Below, piece by piece: positions 15,594 through 24,038 of a stretch of DNA of 64,000 nucleotides. Under the pieces are notes generated by a model. That model saw only the letters and a program-made list of their open reading frames with translations, did not search any database and was not told the DNA's origin. This stretch comes from Aureimonas fodinaquatilis (GTDB lineage Bacteria > Pseudomonadota > Alphaproteobacteria > Rhizobiales > Rhizobiaceae): positions 248,001 to 312,000 of the forward strand of contig NZ_VTWH01000003.1 in NCBI RefSeq assembly GCF_008369445.1, in the 5' to 3' direction. Every line of letters begins with the position of its first letter. Position 1 is the first letter of the stretch. The translations under genes were made by a program, and so were the position numbers.

Positions 15594-17027
15594 ATGCTTA
15601 GACTAGGCAGCAAATACCAGCACTTCGCAGCGGGATGCTCATGTTCCGCGCCGATTTTGCAACGCGTGTCGCAACGTCTGGCCGGTTTGTCGCGTCGCCA
15701 GTTTCTGGCAGGACTGACAGGGGCGGTCGTGGCAAGCACAATGCCGGGCAGGGCCTTGGCGCAGCCGCAGCCCGAAAAGATCCTGTTTCGCAATGTCCGC
15801 TTGTTCGATGGCAAGTCAGATTCCCTGCAATCGGGCGCACAGGTTCTGGTTTCGGGCAATCGCATTGCCGAGGTGGATTTTGCCAACAACGCACCGCCGG
15901 AAAATGCTGAAATCATCGATTGTGCCGACCGCGTGCTCATGCCGGGGCTGATCGATGCCCATTGGCACACGCTTTACGCTGCGGTTCCTATGCAGGTGCT
16001 GATGTCGGGCGATCTGGGGATGATTTTCACCATTTCGACAGCCGAGGCGCAACGGACCCTGATGCGGGGCTTTACCACCGTTCGCGATATGGGCGGGCCA
16101 GTGTTTTCCTTCGGTCAGGCCATTGACCGCGGCATCATCCCGGGGCCACGCATTTTTCCTTCCGGAACGATGATCACCACATCGGGCGGGCATGGCGATT
16201 TGCGCATGCCCTATGAAATTCCGCGCGACGGCGAAACCTTGAGCCTGAGCGAGTTGATGGGCGCATCGTCGATTGTTGATGATGTTGGCGACCTGAACCG
16301 CCGGGTGCGCGAACAATTGTTGCAGGGCGCATCGCAGGTCAAGCTGGTGGGGGGCGGAGGGGTTTCATCACCCCGCAGCCCGCTGGATATCTCAACCTTC
16401 AGTAGAGATGAAATCCGCTCTGCGGTGCAGGTGGCACGCGACTGGAACACCTATGTGACGGTGCACGCCTATGCTCCAATCACCGTGCAGCGCGCCATTG
16501 ATGCCGGAGCCAGTTGCGTTGAGCATGCGCATCTGATGGATGAGGAAACTGCGCAGATGATGGCGGAAAAGGATGTCTGGCTGAGCACCCAGCCATTTTT
16601 GACCATGGCGGATGCAGCATCGCAAACCGGGCCGGGAGCGGAGCGCGCCCAGCAGATTTTTGACCGCACGCCAACACTGTATGAATGGGTGCGCAAATAC
16701 GGCATCAAAACCGCGTGGGGGTCAGATATTCTGTTTTCTCAGGAACTGGCGCCGCGGCAAAGCAATATGCTGACCCATCTTGCAAACTGGTATTCCAATG
16801 CGCAGGCGCTGCGCATGGCCACGTCAACCAACGCAGAACTGCTGGCACTGTCCGGGCCCCGTTCGCCTTACATCGGCAAGCTGGGGGTGATCGAGCCGGA
16901 AGCTCTGGCCGATATACTGGTGGTGAACGGCAATCCGCTGGAAGATATCGCTCTATTGGAAAAACCCGATGAAAACCTTGCTATCATCATGAAGGACGGC
17001 AAGTTCGCCAAGCAGAGTTTGACGTAA
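15594..17027 (+). CDS. Tat-exported metal-dependent amidohydrolase
   Basis: A 477-residue amidohydrolase-superfamily enzyme. The N-terminus has a twin-arginine signal (LSRRQFLAGLTGAVVAS) ending near ALA, so the enzyme is probably folded with its metals and exported to the periplasm. Metal ligands are visible in DAHWHT, in VTVHAYA and CVEHAHL, and a late Asp in AWGSDILFS. This pattern fits imidazolonepropionase- or prolidase-like hydrolases that act on cyclic amides or peptides. The ATG at 15594 has a GAAAGG ribosome site; the longer frame from 15546 has none. Substrate unknown. Confidence 0.85.
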   Translation: MLRLGSKYQHFAAGCSCSAPILQRVSQRLAGLSRRQFLAGLTGAVVASTMPGRALAQPQPEKILFRNVRLFDGKSDSLQSGAQVLVSGNRIAEVDFANNAPPENAEIIDCADRVLMPGLIDAHWHTLYAAVPMQVLMSGDLGMIFTISTAEAQRTLMRGFTTVRDMGGPVFSFGQAIDRGIIPGPRIFPSGTMITTSGGHGDLRMPYEIPRDGETLSLSELMGASSIVDDVGDLNRRVREQLLQGASQVKLVGGGGVSSPRSPLDISTFSRDEIRSAVQVARDWNTYVTVHAYAPITVQRAIDAGASCVEHAHLMDEETAQMMAEKDVWLSTQPFLTMADAASQTGPGAERAQQIFDRTPTLYEWVRKYGIKTAWGSDILFSQELAPRQSNMLTHLANWYSNAQALRMATSTNAELLALSGPRSPYIGKLGVIEPEALADILVVNGNPLEDIALLEKPDENLAIIMKDGKFAKQSLT

Positions 17028-17059
17028 GGCATTTCTTTTCGGAACCGTCGAAGAAAAAG

Positions 17060-17081
17060 GGCCGCTGCTTTCGCAGCGGCC
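17060..17081 (-). terminator. Rho-independent terminator with GAAA tetraloop
   Basis: A 9-bp stem GGCCGCTGC (17060-17068) / GCAGCGGCC (17073-17081). On the minus strand the loop reads GAAA, a stable GNRA tetraloop, and the stem is followed by CTTTTTCTTC. It ends the leftward aminotransferase-SDR-hydrolase operon and may also slow plus-strand readthrough from the amidohydrolase gene. Confidence 0.88.
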
Positions 17082-17103
17082 AAAATACGGACGTCAGGAG
17101 GTG

Positions 17104-17985
17104 TCAGTCGGTCCGCATAATCTGTGCCGGATTGGCGCGTGGATCGCGCGCATCCCATTTGTTCAGTTCGACCTGTGCCAGAAACTCGGCCACCGTGCTG
17201 TTGAACAGCGCAGGCTCTTCGAGATTCAGTGTGTGGCCGGTTTTCGGAAACACCGAGAGGCCGCAGCGTGGTATTGTCCGCTTCAGAAAAATGCCGGGCT
17301 GCAGGCAATGGTCGTCTTCGTCGCCCACAATCACCAGTGTCGGGGCCTGCATTGCGGCAAGCTGCGCCTCCAGATCATACAGAGATGGACGGCGCACCTG
17401 AACGCCCCGCATGGTGTTTGCCGCGCCGACGGAGGAGTGTTTGGCCAGTCTTTCGGCAAACAACTGCCAGCCGCGTGGGTCCTTGTTCTGAAATTGCACA
17501 CGGGACGCGCCAGAGGCATAGGTCGGCGCAAATTTTTCAGCACCCATTTCAGAAAAGTTTTTCGCAACCAGTTCTGATACGCCCTGAAAATAGCTTTCCA
17601 GCTGCTTTTCAGCGCCATATCCGGCACCGGCGGCTACCACCGACAGAATGGCATCCGGGTGGCGCAGTCCAGCATGCAGACATGCGAAACCGCCCATGGA
17701 CAGGCCAACAATGTGGGCCTTGCTTTCGCCAAGACCCTTGATCACATCGGCAATATCGTCGGCAGCACGCGCCTGCGAATACAGTTCGACATCATCGGGT
17801 ATGTCGGACGGCGCATAGCCGCGCGCCGCGAAGGTAACGCAGCGATAGCGGCGGGAAAAGTAGTTGAGCTGCGGTTCCCAACTCCAGTGGCTGCCACCAA
17901 ACTCATGCACAAAAACCAGCAAGGGGCCGCTGCCAGCCTCTTCATAGTACAGCTTCACACCGTCGCTTGCCGTTATGTAACCCAT
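17104..17985 (-). CDS. Alpha/beta hydrolase
   Basis: A 293-residue alpha/beta hydrolase. The oxyanion region is VHEFGGSHWSW, the nucleophile elbow is GLSMGG (Ser about residue 97), the acid is likely the Asp in VIVGDEDD, and the catalytic His is in PKTGHTLNLEEP. The sequence is close to 3-oxoadipate enol-lactonase/esterase-like members. The ATG at 17985 gives the usual GYITASDGVKLYYEEAGSG start. It is the third gene of the aminotransferase-SDR-hydrolase operon (72 bases after the SDR) and precedes a strong terminator. Its role may be to cleave an ester, lactone or amide intermediate. Confidence 0.85.
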   Translation of the reverse strand: MGYITASDGVKLYYEEAGSGPLLVFVHEFGGSHWSWEPQLNYFSRRYRCVTFAARGYAPSDIPDDVELYSQARAADDIADVIKGLGESKAHIVGLSMGGFACLHAGLRHPDAILSVVAAGAGYGAEKQLESYFQGVSELVAKNFSEMGAEKFAPTYASGASRVQFQNKDPRGWQLFAERLAKHSSVGAANTMRGVQVRRPSLYDLEAQLAAMQAPTLVIVGDEDDHCLQPGIFLKRTIPRCGLSVFPKTGHTLNLEEPALFNSTVAEFLAQVELNKWDARDPRANPAQIMRTD

Positions 17986-18057
17986 CTGCTGCCCCTGATT
18001 GCGGTTTGCGTGGTTCAAGCCGTTCCCGGTTTGTGACAAGCGGGAACGGCGTTGTGC

Positions 18058-18840
18058 CTAGATGACGGAGCGGCGAGAGGTGATGCCGCCATCCACGGTG
18101 AAGATGGCGCCGGACGTGTAGCCCGAGCGGTATGATGCAAGAAACACGATCAGGTCGGTGATTTCATGCACGTGAGCAGGGCGCTTCAACGGATAGCGGT
18201 CCTGCAGTTCCTCATAGCGGCTCTCATCGCCATGCCATTCCTTGGCGCGCTTCTTCAACATGTTGTAGATGCGGTCTGTGTCCACCGGGCCGGGGTTGAC
18301 ACCCACAACGCGGATATTGTCGTCCAGGCTGCACCCGCCAATGGCGCGAGTGAATGCCATCAGGCTGGCATTGCCGGTCGTGCCAGCAACATAATTGGGG
18401 TCGAAAACCTCGCCGCCATTGCCGATATTGTTGATGATGACGCCGCCGCCCTGCGCCTTCATGCGCGGATAGATGGCACGGGTAAAGTTGATGTAGCCAT
18501 AAACCTTCAGGTCCCAGCCATCACGCCACTTCTTTTCATCGATATCCCAGAGATTGCCACTGGGAATGACACCGGCATTGTTGACCAGAATGTCCACCTG
18601 ACCTGCGGCATCCAGCACAGCGTCAACAGCGCCATCAGAGGTCAGGTCAATCGCCTGAATGGTGGCTTTCACATCGTAATTGTCGTGAATGTGCTTCTGA
18701 ATTTCTTCCAGCCGGTCTTTCGACCGGGCAACAAGATGGACGTCGCAGCCTTCTTCGGCAAAAGCCGTGCTCAAGCCGGCGCCAATACCCTGGGAAGCGC
18801 CAGTAATCAGCACTTTCTTTCCTTTGAGAGCCAGATCCAT
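18058..18840 (-). CDS. Short-chain dehydrogenase/reductase fold protein without the canonical YxxxK
   Basis: A 260-residue SDR-fold protein with a classic cofactor site (TGASQGIG at 13-20, NNAG at 87-90, NPGPVDTDRI near 182-191). The active-site region reads INNIGNGGEVFDPNY...GTTGNASLMAFTRA: aligned on the NASLMAFTRA helix, the catalytic Lys is Asn157, the Tyr position is Gly153 and the usual Ser is lost. The enzyme therefore cannot use the standard Ser-Tyr-Lys mechanism unless Tyr150 substitutes. It sits between the aminotransferase and the hydrolase genes in one operon. It may be a binding protein or catalyse a different step. Confidence 0.85.
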   Translation of the reverse strand: MDLALKGKKVLITGASQGIGAGLSTAFAEEGCDVHLVARSKDRLEEIQKHIHDNYDVKATIQAIDLTSDGAVDAVLDAAGQVDILVNNAGVIPSGNLWDIDEKKWRDGWDLKVYGYINFTRAIYPRMKAQGGGVIINNIGNGGEVFDPNYVAGTTGNASLMAFTRAIGGCSLDDNIRVVGVNPGPVDTDRIYNMLKKRAKEWHGDESRYEELQDRYPLKRPAHVHEITDLIVFLASYRSGYTSGAIFTVDGGITSRRSVI

Positions 18841-18891
18841 GTCAATTTCTCCTGAGCTGGTCGATGCTTTTCAATTCGGTTTCGTTGCCGT

Positions 18892-20025
18892 TCAGAACAG
18901 TTTGATCGTTTCATTGCGACCGCGCGCACGCTCGATCAGATCTGGCAGCAAATCGACAAACTCCTGCACCCACTCACGCGGGACACTGACGCTGACTTTG
19001 ATAAACCGGTCGCCAAAAGTGGCAGTGTGATATGAGCCTTGACGGATCATGATGTTGTGCTGCTGGTATTCAGCCGCCAGAGCTTCGGGTGTTACGCCGG
19101 CATTGCCGGTTTCAATCACCACAAAATTACCGTTGGAAGGATAAACCGGCATGTGCAGGCCTTCGATGCGGTCCACTGCTTCCTTGATAAGACGCTGGTT
19201 TTCGCGTTGATTGGCCAAGACATCCGGGAACCATTCAGACTTGACGCGCAGGCCCGCGACGGCTGCCCGCTGCGAGAAAATGCTGGAACCCAGATTGTTC
19301 GGTGGTGAACTCGCCAGCTTTTCAATGATATCGCCGTTCGCGACAATTGCCCCTACACGCAAACCTGCAAGGCCCAGCCACTTGGAAAAGCTGTAAACGG
19401 TCAGTGTCTTTTCGGGATATTGCTTGGCCGCCAAAGTGTGGTCATAGGCAAAATGCCGGTAGGTGCAGTCATGAATCAGATAGGCACCAGCCTCGCGGCA
19501 AATGTCGGCAATGGCTGAAATTTCTTCCGCTGTGCAGGCGGTGCCAAGCGGGTTGTTGGGATCCACAATGTAAACAACCTTGGTTTTCGGCGTAATCGCC
19601 GCTGCCAGCCGCTCGGGTGCCAGCCGGTAACCATGCTCTTCACCATAGATCGGAATCTGCTTCACCGTGGCTCCGACAGAGCGGGCAAACGCCATTGGCC
19701 AGTTCCAGGTCGGGTCAGTTGTGATGAACTCATCGCCCGGCTGCAGGAATGTGTGACAGACATGGTAAAGCGACGCCACAGCGCCGTCGGACACCAGTGC
19801 CGAGAGCTCGTTCAGGCCCAGATCATCCACGATGCCAGCGCGCAATTCTTCCAGACCTGCTGGCGGCGCGTAGATGTGAAATTCTTCATCCCGAATGCAC
19901 TTTTCCATCGCCTCGACAACGGCAGGATGCAGTTTGGCATGATTGGTATTCTGTCCCAGCCACTTCAGATCCGGCGTGTTCACGAGTCTGTCGAAATGGG
20001 CGTTTCTGAGCTCAAAGCTCCGCAT
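18892..20025 (-). CDS. PLP-dependent aminotransferase, class I/II
   Basis: A 377-residue fold-type-I PLP enzyme. The Schiff-base lysine is K215 in YSFSKWLGLAGLRVG; the PLP-ring Asp region is VDPNNPLGT (155-162) and HDCTYRHFAY. An Arg near the end (DRFIKVSVSVPREW) suits carboxylate binding. It begins the leftward aminotransferase-SDR-hydrolase operon. The ATG at 20025 has an AAGGAGCG ribosome site; the longer frame runs through the promoter. Transcription starts from the operator-bearing promoter at 20082-20109. The amino donor is unknown; the linked ThDP decarboxylase-like gene suggests that it makes a 2-oxo acid. Confidence 0.88.
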   Translation of the reverse strand: MRSFELRNAHFDRLVNTPDLKWLGQNTNHAKLHPAVVEAMEKCIRDEEFHIYAPPAGLEELRAGIVDDLGLNELSALVSDGAVASLYHVCHTFLQPGDEFITTDPTWNWPMAFARSVGATVKQIPIYGEEHGYRLAPERLAAAITPKTKVVYIVDPNNPLGTACTAEEISAIADICREAGAYLIHDCTYRHFAYDHTLAAKQYPEKTLTVYSFSKWLGLAGLRVGAIVANGDIIEKLASSPPNNLGSSIFSQRAAVAGLRVKSEWFPDVLANQRENQRLIKEAVDRIEGLHMPVYPSNGNFVVIETGNAGVTPEALAAEYQQHNIMIRQGSYHTATFGDRFIKVSVSVPREWVQEFVDLLPDLIERARGRNETIKLF

Positions 20026-20384
20026 GTCTCGCTCCTTTTGGCTTTGCCTCTGGCGATCTTTAGGGCTGATCAACAGCGTCGAATATACATATGCATGCAG
20101 AACTGTCAAACATGTATGCAAAAAATAATCGTTGGTATGTGTATAATCTGTAGACCCTGCCAGATCTTTGAGCGCTGGCGCCTGAAATAAGCTCATTTCT
20201 TCGGCGGTTCTGCATGCCGCGGTTGAAATAACGCTGGATAAGCCCTGCCATTCCGGGAATCTGAATGTGGAGCGGGGTTTGGTCTCTGGCTCTGAAATGC
20301 CGATGTGTGTATGTTTTTATAGCGCCTGTATTGGTATTTCGGTCAGGCAGTCAGATCAGATCCGACCAGTATCAGGAACAAGGC
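20026..20384. other. Divergent control region, aminotransferase operon / GntR regulator 1
   Basis: 359 bases without a gene. The left part holds the minus-strand promoter and the operator pair described separately. A further partial copy of the motif, TGCATGCC, is at 20211-20218. A TATAAT at 20142-20147 may serve the plus strand, but no good -35 partner is seen. The GntR gene would then have a long leader of more than 200 bases, or use a promoter nearer to 20385 that I cannot identify. Confidence 0.5.
20082..20120 (-). promoter_or_regulatory. Promoter of aminotransferase operon with two GntR-type operators
   Basis: Minus-strand -35 TTGACA (20109-20104) and -10 TATATT (20087-20082) are 16 bases apart. 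The palindrome TGCATGCA (20092-20099) sits inside the spacer and a second copy, TGTATGCA (20113-20120), lies just upstream of the -35. The two copies are 21 bases apart, two DNA turns, as expected for cooperative repression by a dimeric regulator. Confidence 0.7.
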
Positions 20385-21065
20385 ATGTCCCAGTCAGAGA
20401 GTGTTTCCCTTTCCGCGGAAGTTGCCACGCGACTGGAAGAAGAAATTCTGCATGCAAAACGCAAGCCCGGCGACCGTCTGGACGAGCGCCAGCTTGCCGA
20501 ACAATATGGCGTTTCGCGCACGCCAGTGCGTGAGGCCCTGCAGCGGCTTGCGGCCAGCGGCCTTGTTGTCTCGCGTGGGAAGCAGGGTTTGCAAGTGGCC
20601 AAGCTGGCGGTGGCAGACCTCCTGGACGCGTTCAGCGTGGTGGCCGAGCTTGAAGCACTTGCTGCTTCGCAAGCTGCCCGCCGCATAACGCCGGCGCAGA
20701 AGGAAGAGATGATCAAATGCCATCTGGCGTGTGAGGAAGCCGTCAAAAGCGGCGATGGTGACGCCTTTTTCACGGCCAATATTGCTTTCCACAACCTGAT
20801 TTCCGTTGCCAGCCACAATCGTGTTCTGCAGGAGCAATTGCGCCGCCTGACGGTGAAGACCTCCCCCTATCGTCGCATCATTACCTTTCAGGCCGACCGG
20901 ATGAACAAGTCCATTCCGGAACATACGGCGGTGATGGAAGCGATTTTCCGGGGCGATGGCCAGGCCGCAAGCGATGCGTTGCGTGCTCATGTCACCCTTC
21001 TGGGCGAAGGGCTTTCCGACCTGATCCATTTTCTCAGCATCGACACCGATATTGTGCAGCGGTAA
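20385..21065 (+). CDS. GntR (FadR-subfamily) transcriptional regulator 1
   Basis: A 226-residue regulator with an N-terminal winged helix (LDERQLAEQYGVSRTPVREALQRLAASGLV, about residues 30-60) and a helical FCD ligand domain with metal-type His/Asp positions (FFTANIAFHNLISVASHN, RVLQEQLRRL, IPEHTAVMEAI). It is strongly similar along its length to the second GntR protein at 30014-30748, with the same SRTPVRE recognition helix, so the two probably read the same operator. It is divergent from the aminotransferase operon and converges with the PotC-type permease gene. Confidence 0.9.
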   Translation: MSQSESVSLSAEVATRLEEEILHAKRKPGDRLDERQLAEQYGVSRTPVREALQRLAASGLVVSRGKQGLQVAKLAVADLLDAFSVVAELEALAASQAARRITPAQKEEMIKCHLACEEAVKSGDGDAFFTANIAFHNLISVASHNRVLQEQLRRLTVKTSPYRRIITFQADRMNKSIPEHTAVMEAIFRGDGQAASDALRAHVTLLGEGLSDLIHFLSIDTDIVQR

Positions 21066-21102
21066 CGCCTTGCCGCTGCGGCAATTGCCCACCCACATAC
21101 AG

Positions 21103-21930
21103 TTACGCTTCTGCTGACGCGGATTTAAGCCCGCTCAGTTGTCGCTGGCGAATGACCTGGCCGAACAACACCATGATCACCATCGCGGAAATGATCAGAA
21201 AGGTTGAAACGGCGGCAACGGTCGGATCGGCATTGTGCTGAATATGTTGCATCAGGCTGAGGGGCAGTGTGTTGCCGGCAGCGGTGAACAGCGACAGCGA
21301 CACATTGTCGAATGACATGAGAAACGCAAACACGCCGCCTGCAACAACGCCCGGCTTGATCAGCGGAAATGTGATCAGCCGAAATGTGCGATAGGCAGAC
21401 GCGCCAAGATTTCTGGAAGCCTGTTCCAATGTCAGATCGTAATTGGAAAGCGTGGCCAGAACCAGATAGGCAACATAGGGAATGCCGAGCACACAATGGG
21501 CAAGAATGGTGGCAACCACGCCCGGCGCCAATCCATAAGACGGCAGCACAAACATGACGCCAAGCCCTTTGACCACCGCGGGCAGGGCCAGCGGCATCAT
21601 CAGCACCAATTGCGCCGAGCTTCGGCCCAGAAAGCGATAATGGTTCAGCGCAATGGCGGCTGCGGTTCCGGCAATGGTGGACAGAACCGCGCAGACCGCA
21701 GCAATGACAAGGCTGTTCCACAAGCCCCGGCGAAAATGCTCATTGTTGATGGCCGCCTCATACCATTGCAGGCTGAAACCGGGCGGTGGAAACTCGATCC
21801 GCGCACTGCTGGAAAAGGAAATGACCATTGGCAGCAGAATTGGAATGATGAGAAATATGCAGACCCCGCCGACATAAATTGCCAGCATTCGGCGCGCAAA
21901 GCGGTCTTCGGATTGGCGATGGCTGGTCAT
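21103..21930 (-). CDS. ABC transporter permease, PotC-type
   Basis: A 275-residue inner-membrane permease with six membrane segments and the permease EAA loop (EQASRNLGASAYRTFRLITFPLIKPG), which docks on the ATPase. It belongs to the spermidine/putrescine/Fe3+ (PotC) group. The ATG at 21930 shares a base with the stop of the preceding permease gene (TGATG) and has a GAGGA ribosome site inside it; an in-frame ATG at 21948 is less likely. It is the last gene of the seven-gene M20-ALDH-ThDP-transporter operon. The solute is unknown. Confidence 0.88.
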   Translation of the reverse strand: MTSHRQSEDRFARRMLAIYVGGVCIFLIIPILLPMVISFSSSARIEFPPPGFSLQWYEAAINNEHFRRGLWNSLVIAAVCAVLSTIAGTAAAIALNHYRFLGRSSAQLVLMMPLALPAVVKGLGVMFVLPSYGLAPGVVATILAHCVLGIPYVAYLVLATLSNYDLTLEQASRNLGASAYRTFRLITFPLIKPGVVAGGVFAFLMSFDNVSLSLFTAAGNTLPLSLMQHIQHNADPTVAAVSTFLIISAMVIMVLFGQVIRQRQLSGLKSASAEA

Positions 21931-22844
21931 CAGAGTGTCCTCGCCCATGGAGCCAGACGCCGGAACGTGATGTTCGAAATCAACAGCATCAGCGAAACAA
22001 TTATCAGCATCACAATGGCCAGTGACGCGGCAGTGGCCCAGGCAACCTGAATGGCGGCTTCTTCATAAATCACCGGTGCAAGCAGGCGGAAGCGGGTGGA
22101 GCCAAGCAGGTTCGGAATGACGAAATCGCTGAGAACATTGGCAAAAACCAGCTGGCTGCCAGCCACAATGCCCGGCGCCGTCAGCGGAAAAATAACCCGG
22201 CGGAATGTTCGCAGACGCCCGGCACCCAGATTGGCGGAAGCGGAATAGAGCGTGTCGTCAATTTTGCCGATGGCGTTGATCAGGGGCAGCACCATCAGCG
22301 GCAGATAACGGTGGATCATGGCCGGAACCATGCTTTCCAGCTCGAACAGCATGATCAGCGGCTGTTTCAGAATGCCCAGCCCCAGCAGAACAGAGTTGAT
22401 CAGACCGGTATCGGCGGTGATGACAATCCAGCCAAAGGCCCGCACAATGACGCTGACCATAAGCGGCAGATACACCGCCCAGAGCAGAAAGCCGCGGGAC
22501 TTTCGGGCATAACGCACCAGGAAATAAGCAAACGGGTAACCCAGGGCCAACGTGCCAAGGGTAACTCCCAGGGACACCAGCACGCTGTTGGAAAACACTG
22601 TGAGATAATAGGTGTCTGTCAGAATATTGGCGTAATTTTCAAAGGTGAAATCGCTGACCATCAGCGCCATGGGGTCATCGCGGTTGAAGCTGTACCGAAA
22701 CACCACTGCCATTGGTATGATGAAGAACGGTACAAAAAGTGCGATTGCCGGCGCCAGCCACAACCATGGCGTTATTTTGCTGAAGTTGAAACGCCGTCTT
22801 GCTGCCGGGGGCGCAGACGCTGTCAGGGTCGCCTGATGGGTCAT
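21930..22844 (-). CDS. ABC transporter permease, PotB-type
   Basis: A 304-residue permease with an N-terminal cytosolic tail and six membrane segments. The EAA loop is SASANLGAGRLRTFRRVIFPLTAPG. Together with the following PotC-type protein it forms the heterodimeric channel of a type I importer of the spermidine/putrescine class. Its ATG overlaps the ATPase stop by ATGA and its stop overlaps the next ATG, so all three are translationally coupled. The substrate cannot be inferred from the permease alone. Confidence 0.88.
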   Translation of the reverse strand: MTHQATLTASAPPAARRRFNFSKITPWLWLAPAIALFVPFFIIPMAVVFRYSFNRDDPMALMVSDFTFENYANILTDTYYLTVFSNSVLVSLGVTLGTLALGYPFAYFLVRYARKSRGFLLWAVYLPLMVSVIVRAFGWIVITADTGLINSVLLGLGILKQPLIMLFELESMVPAMIHRYLPLMVLPLINAIGKIDDTLYSASANLGAGRLRTFRRVIFPLTAPGIVAGSQLVFANVLSDFVIPNLLGSTRFRLLAPVIYEEAAIQVAWATAASLAIVMLIIVSLMLLISNITFRRLAPWARTL

Positions 22845-23980
22845 CCGGCGGCTCCCGTCTGCATGACGCGGATATTGCCCGGAGCAACGTCCAGGTACAC
22901 CGCGTCGCCTACAGCAAGTGAGCGGAAGTCAGTTGGATAATCTGCCACGATCTGGATGCCGCTCAGGTCGATGACAAAGCGAGAAATTGACCCGAGAAAA
23001 GTGACCAGCGTTATCCTGCCCGGATTGCTTCGATGCAGTTCTGTCGGCTGGGCTGACAGGCGGATGTCTTCGCTGCGCAGAAAAATCGCGGTTGCATCTC
23101 CCGCTTTGCCACCGCCCTGTGCGCCGGTAACATAAAGGCCCGTTGGCGCAACAGCATCCAGCGAACTGCTGCCAGCGGCTTGCAGCAAAGCGGGAATTTC
23201 ATTGGCAGAGCCAAGAAATCGCAGCACAAAACTGGAGGCCGGGTTGCGATAAACATCCTCGGGCGTGCCAACCTGGACAATATGCCCTTGCTCCATAATG
23301 GCAATCCGGTCGCTGACGGCAAATGCTTCTGCCTGATCATGCGTGACCATGATGGTGGTGATCTGCAATTGGCGCAGCAACAGCGAAAGCTCGATCTGCA
23401 TTTCCTCGCGCAGATTTTTGTCCAGCGCGCTCAACGCTTCGTCCAGCAGCAACACTTTTGGCCTTGGAGCCAGAGCGCGCGCCACGGCCACACGCTGCCG
23501 TTGTCCGCCGCTCAGTTCTGCCGGGTAGCGATCGCCGAAACTGTCCAGCTTCAACAGGGAAAGCATGGTGGACACGCGTTCCTTGATCAACGCGGCGGGC
23601 TGGCCGCGTGCCTCCAGCCCATAAGCGATATTGGCTTTAACGGTCATGTGCGGAAACAGCGCATAGTGTTGAAACACCATGCCGGTCTCGCGCTTGTTGG
23701 GCGGCAGATCAACAATCGAGCGGCCTGCCAGCCGGATGTCGCCGGCATCTGGCTGGATAAAACCCGCAATCATGTTCAGCAGCGTGGATTTTCCGCAGCC
23801 GCTGGGGCCAAGAAACGAAATGATTTCGCCCTTGTGAATTGCCAGACTGCTGTTGTTGACAGCGTAAAGCGAGCCAAAGCGCTTGCTCACGCCTTGTATT
23901 TCCAGATCGAAATCCGGGCCGGCTCCGCTTTGGCTTCGTTGATCTGAGTTCAATTGAATGTCGTGATTCAAAATCGTCAT
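22841..23980 (-). CDS. ABC transporter ATP-binding protein, PotA-type
   Basis: A 379-residue ATPase with Walker A GPSGCGKST, signature LSGGQRQRV, Walker B VLLLDEALSALD and the switch His in VTHDQAEA. A C-terminal regulatory TOBE domain (from about residue 290) is typical of the PotA/MalK group. It energises the PotB/PotC channel. It lies 58 bases after the binding-protein gene and overlaps the PotB-type gene by four bases. Confidence 0.92.
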   Translation of the reverse strand: MTILNHDIQLNSDQRSQSGAGPDFDLEIQGVSKRFGSLYAVNNSSLAIHKGEIISFLGPSGCGKSTLLNMIAGFIQPDAGDIRLAGRSIVDLPPNKRETGMVFQHYALFPHMTVKANIAYGLEARGQPAALIKERVSTMLSLLKLDSFGDRYPAELSGGQRQRVAVARALAPRPKVLLLDEALSALDKNLREEMQIELSLLLRQLQITTIMVTHDQAEAFAVSDRIAIMEQGHIVQVGTPEDVYRNPASSFVLRFLGSANEIPALLQAAGSSSLDAVAPTGLYVTGAQGGGKAGDATAIFLRSEDIRLSAQPTELHRSNPGRITLVTFLGSISRFVIDLSGIQIVADYPTDFRSLAVGDAVYLDVAPGNIRVMQTGAAG

Positions 23981-24038
23981 GATGTTCGATGCTCACTTCC
24001 TGCTGTCCGGCCCGGAATGGTTTGTATGGAACTGGATA

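Noticed and set aside
21070-21084. Perfect palindrome TTGCCGC-T-GCGGCAA between the convergent GntR 1 and PotC-type genes as a terminator
   Set aside because: No T run follows on either strand and the loop would be too tight, so it is not called as a terminator.
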